This document shows, in pieces, positions 6,643-8,940 of a DNA stretch of 8,940 bases; the stretch's first letter is position 1, and every line of letters begins with the position of its first letter. This DNA is from Sphingobacteriia bacterium. GTDB lineage: Bacteria; Bacteroidota; Bacteroidia; Chitinophagales; Chitinophagaceae. Location of the stretch: contig RDYY01000030.1 in the NCBI GenBank assembly GCA_004293505.1, positions 1-8,940 of the forward strand, read 5' to 3'. The notes beneath the pieces were generated by a model that was given only the letters and a program-made list of their open reading frames with translations, was not told the DNA's origin and ran no database searches. The position numbers and the translations under genes are program-made.

Positions 6643-7917
6643 TTATTCGTAGCGCAAAGCCACGATGGGATTCAGTTTGGCTGCTTTCATGGCAGGGTAA
6701 ATACCCGCAGCCAATCCTACAATGGAACAGATGATGATGCCAATGGCCACCCAGGCCCAAGGCACAATAAAGCCGGTGTCCAAGATGATGCCAAACAGGT
6801 TGCCCACCAAGACACCCAAGACAATGCCAAATGCAGCGCCCAACAAGCTGATGATCATGCTTTCGAACAAGAATTGTTGGCGCACATTGGCACTCTTGCC
6901 GCCTATGGCTTTGATCAGTCCTACTTCTTTGGTTCGCTCATTGACGGCCACCAACATGATGTTCATGAGGCCAATGGCTGCGCCAATCAGGGTGATCAAA
7001 CCAATGGCACTGGCTGCGCCTGTGATGCTGCTCAAAAAGCCTATGAAAAGCTCGGCAAATTTGTCGCTCTTCTCTACAAAGAAATTATTGTCTTCAATGG
7101 GTTGCAGTTTGCGCACAGCACGAAAAACAGATGCTGCTTCTTCTGTGGCTACTTCCAGTTGCTTCACATCATTTACTTTAACCCCCAGCAAATAGCTTTG
7201 GCTGATGTTGCTGAAGCGGCGAACATTGGTATACGAGGTAAGGACCATGTCGTCTTGGCGCATCATGGCACTGGAACCTTTGGGCTTGAGCAAACCCACC
7301 ACGCGGTAAGGCACACTGCCTATCTTGATGATCTTGTCCAAACTGGTTTCTGGGCGAGCGCCAAACAACTTTGTGGCCACATTGCTGCCAATCAAACAAA
7401 TGTTGCGGCCACTTTGCACGTCCAAGTTATTCAAGTTGCGGCCCCGGTCAATGTCGTATCCATTCACCGCCAAATAGTTTTCATCGCCTCCCCACACGGT
7501 AATTTGGGGATTGGTTTTCTTGTCTCCAAAATGCAATTCTTGGTTGCCTGGCCCCCGTCGATAAATGGCTACTGCCGCACCGGGAAAATCAAAATTGGAC
7601 TTGAAAAATTCTGCGTCTTCTAATTTAATGGGCTTGCCCAAATTGGACTTTTTAACCTTGAGCCCGCGCTTGGTTTTGGAGATGTCAGAATTGCTGTTAG
7701 GACCGCCTACCCTGGACTCCTTAAAACGAATGTTGAACGCGTTGGCGCCCATGGAAGAGAAACTCTCTCGCAGGCTCTGGTTCATGGCTTCAATGGCCGT
7801 GATGATCCCAATCAAAGCCATGATGCCAAAGGCAATGATGGCGATGGTGATGCCGGCCCTTAATTTATTGCCGCGAACGGTTCCCCAGGCCAGGGAAAAA
7901 GAGTCCAAAATACTCAT
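6643..7917 (-). CDS. MacB/FtsX-family ABC transporter permease
   Basis: An inner-membrane permease of 424 residues with the MacB/LolC/FtsX layout: one N-terminal helix (about 22-44), a large periplasmic MacB_PCD-like domain (about 45-300), and three C-terminal helices (about 303-325, 352-377 and 386-408). The family signature NERTKEVGLIKAIGGK lies at 326-341, in the cytoplasmic loop that contacts the ATPase, and the usual ending is present (GIYPAMKAAKLNPIVALRYE). Proteins of this type work by mechanotransmission with a separate MacB/LolD-type ATPase, which is not in this window. The substrate cannot be told; macrolide, lipoprotein or peptide export are family possibilities. The ATG at 7915-7917 is preferred over the in-frame ATG at 7950, because the protein then begins MSILDSF just ahead of the family-typical WGTVRGNKLR segment, and because the upstream ATG lies inside an RNA hairpin. 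It is 78 bases downstream of nuoN on the same strand and may be co-transcribed with it. Confidence 0.92.
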   Translation of the reverse strand: MSILDSFSLAWGTVRGNKLRAGITIAIIAFGIMALIGIITAIEAMNQSLRESFSSMGANAFNIRFKESRVGGPNSNSDISKTKRGLKVKKSNLGKPIKLEDAEFFKSNFDFPGAAVAIYRRGPGNQELHFGDKKTNPQITVWGGDENYLAVNGYDIDRGRNLNNLDVQSGRNICLIGSNVATKLFGARPETSLDKIIKIGSVPYRVVGLLKPKGSSAMMRQDDMVLTSYTNVRRFSNISQSYLLGVKVNDVKQLEVATEEAASVFRAVRKLQPIEDNNFFVEKSDKFAELFIGFLSSITGAASAIGLITLIGAAIGLMNIMLVAVNERTKEVGLIKAIGGKSANVRQQFLFESMIISLLGAAFGIVLGVLVGNLFGIILDTGFIVPWAWVAIGIIICSIVGLAAGIYPAMKAAKLNPIVALRYE

Positions 7918-7932
7918 GGGTGCTGGTTTACA

Positions 7933-7950
7933 ATGGCTAAAGGTAGCCAT
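7933..7950 (-). other. Hairpin in the nuoN-permease gap
   Basis: A perfect seven-base-pair stem (ATGGCTA with TAGCCAT, plus 7933-7939 and 7944-7950) has a four-base loop. An outer five-base stem, CTGGT (7923-7927) with ACCAG (7956-7960), flanks it. On the minus strand no T tract follows, so it is not a standard terminator for nuoN. It holds the alternative ATG (7950) of the permease within its stem. It could slow RNA decay or shape translation of the permease; either role is inferred. Confidence 0.4.
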
Positions 7951-7995
7951 CCCTTACCAGTTGCCTGCATTTGCACCCCTATTTATGAAGAGTGG

Positions 7996-8940
7996 TTAAA
8001 AATAGTACCCGGCCAGCAATATGGAAGGAAGAACGCCCAACAGAACAATGGCCGCCACGACCAACAGCAACATGGCTTTGAATCCCGTGTTGGTTTCGGC
8101 CACAATGGGTTCTCCGCTGCGGAAATACATGGCTTGGATGACTTTGAAATAATAGTAGACACTAACGGCAGCAAACAGGACGGCCACAATCACCAACCAA
8201 AGGGCACCCCCTGCTTTGACCATGGCGGCCAACATAAAATACTTAGCAAAAAATCCTGCGGTCAAAGGAATGCCCGCCAAAGAAAGCAAAAAGACAGTGG
8301 CAGCAAATGCCAAGAGGGGCGCGTGCTTGCCCAATCCATTGAAGCCTTCAAAGCTGTGGTCTTTTACCTTCATCAACACCGCAAAAAAACCAATGGTGGC
8401 CAAGCTGTAAGCAACGGTATACAACAAGATCCCTTCAGTGGCAAAATCATTTTGGGCAAAGAGGGCAAAGAGCATAAAACCTGCTTGGGCAATGCTGGAA
8501 TAAGCCAACATTCTTTTGATGCTGCGTTGAAATACTGCAGTGATATTGCCCACCAGCAAAGTGGCCACAATGATAAAAGACAAGAGAATTTTCCAACTGG
8601 GCCCCAAAAATTGGGCATTGGTCTGGAACAACCGAATGAAAGCAAAAAATCCTGCCGCTTTCACAATGGTCGCCATGAAAGAAGTGAAAACACTGGGGGC
8701 GCCATCGTACACATCGGGGGTCCAAAAGTGAAAGGGGGCTGCTGACACTTTAAAGCCCATGGCCACCAAGAGCAAAATCAATCCCGCCATTTGCAAAAAG
8801 CTGGGCGCTGGCATACCAGCCGATAGAGGCCGGGCCACAACAGTGGGGTCCAATGCAAAGCTTCCTGTGGCCCCATACACCAACGTAATGCCCATCAGCA
8901 AAATGCCTGTTGAAAAAGATCCCATCAAAAAATACTTCAA
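7996..8940 (-). CDS. nuoN: NADH-quinone oxidoreductase subunit N (C-terminal part)
   Basis: A proton-pumping, antiporter-like membrane subunit of respiratory complex I. The visible 314 residues are mostly hydrophobic helices, and the frame is still open at the right edge, where the last codon reads TTG (Leu), so the start lies outside the window. NuoN is usually about 450-500 residues, so roughly 150 N-terminal residues are missing. Family marks seen (numbered in the visible part) are KYFLMGSFSTGILLMG at the start, the lysine-bearing helix MGFKVSAAPFHFWTPDVYDG (61-80, Lys64), KRMLAYSSIAQAGF (142-155) and LAGIPLTAGFFAKYF (211-225, Lys223). These lysines match the buried residues of the proton path in Nuo N/L/M proteins. 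The WTPDVYDGAP form favours NuoN over NuoL or NuoM. In most Bacteroidota nuoN ends the nuo operon, which fits an unrelated permease gene following it. Confidence 0.93.
   Translation of the reverse strand: MKYFLMGSFSTGILLMGITLVYGATGSFALDPTVVARPLSAGMPAPSFLQMAGLILLLVAMGFKVSAAPFHFWTPDVYDGAPSVFTSFMATIVKAAGFFAFIRLFQTNAQFLGPSWKILLSFIIVATLLVGNITAVFQRSIKRMLAYSSIAQAGFMLFALFAQNDFATEGILLYTVAYSLATIGFFAVLMKVKDHSFEGFNGLGKHAPLLAFAATVFLLSLAGIPLTAGFFAKYFMLAAMVKAGGALWLVIVAVLFAAVSVYYYFKVIQAMYFRSGEPIVAETNTGFKAMLLLVVAAIVLLGVLPSILLAGYYF

Noticed and set aside
7933..7950. The hairpin after nuoN read as an intrinsic terminator
   Set aside because: The stem is not followed by a T tract on the minus strand, and it lies within the likely leader of the next gene.
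7933..8745. A 270-codon plus-strand open frame opposite nuoN
   Set aside because: It is rich in His, Gln, Lys and Gly and has no recognisable domain, while the minus strand is unmistakably NuoN.

Overview
The window looks like a Bacteroidota chromosome segment, most likely from the Chitinophagaceae or a close relative (Chitinophagales/Saprospirales). The reasons are a Bacteroidota-type ExbB-ExbD-ExbD-TonB cluster, a DUF5118/DUF5117/DUF4953-type secreted zinc metalloprotease, a secreted protein with a carboxypeptidase-D-regulatory-like domain, the near absence of Shine-Dalgarno sequences, and promoter-like elements resembling the Bacteroidota TTTG / TAnnTTTG signals. The placement is inferred from protein character only. 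No RNA gene, CRISPR array, insertion sequence, integrase or phage gene was seen.

Layout: (1) 10-3013, minus strand: exbB, a long exbD, a short exbD and tonB, read right to left with gaps of 68, 27 and 26 bases. They form an inner-membrane proton-driven motor that energises TonB-dependent outer-membrane receptors. (2) 3014-3294: a divergent control region with a plausible exbB promoter and several small palindromes. (3) 3295-5810, plus strand: a gluzincin-like zinc metalloprotease gene that is broken by a frame change near 3720. The N-terminal part is in one frame and the catalytic part in another, and a short stretch of the family sequence appears to be missing at the junction. A strong intrinsic terminator follows at 5834-5862. 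(4) 5890-6636, plus: a small secreted protein with a CarboxypepD_reg-like domain. Its likely promoter overlaps the end of that terminator. (5) 6643-7917, minus: a MacB/FtsX-type ABC transporter permease that converges on the previous gene with only six bases between them. (6) 7996-8940, minus: the C-terminal two thirds of NuoN, the membrane proton-pumping subunit N of respiratory complex I; its start lies beyond the window.

The TonB motor powers nutrient import across the outer membrane, and the two plus-strand genes encode exported proteins. NuoN helps generate the proton gradient that ExbB/ExbD consume. This functional link is general physiology and not evidence of one operon. I found no convincing new system. 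The most notable point is the disrupted metalloprotease gene, which is either a real recent pseudogene or an assembly error.
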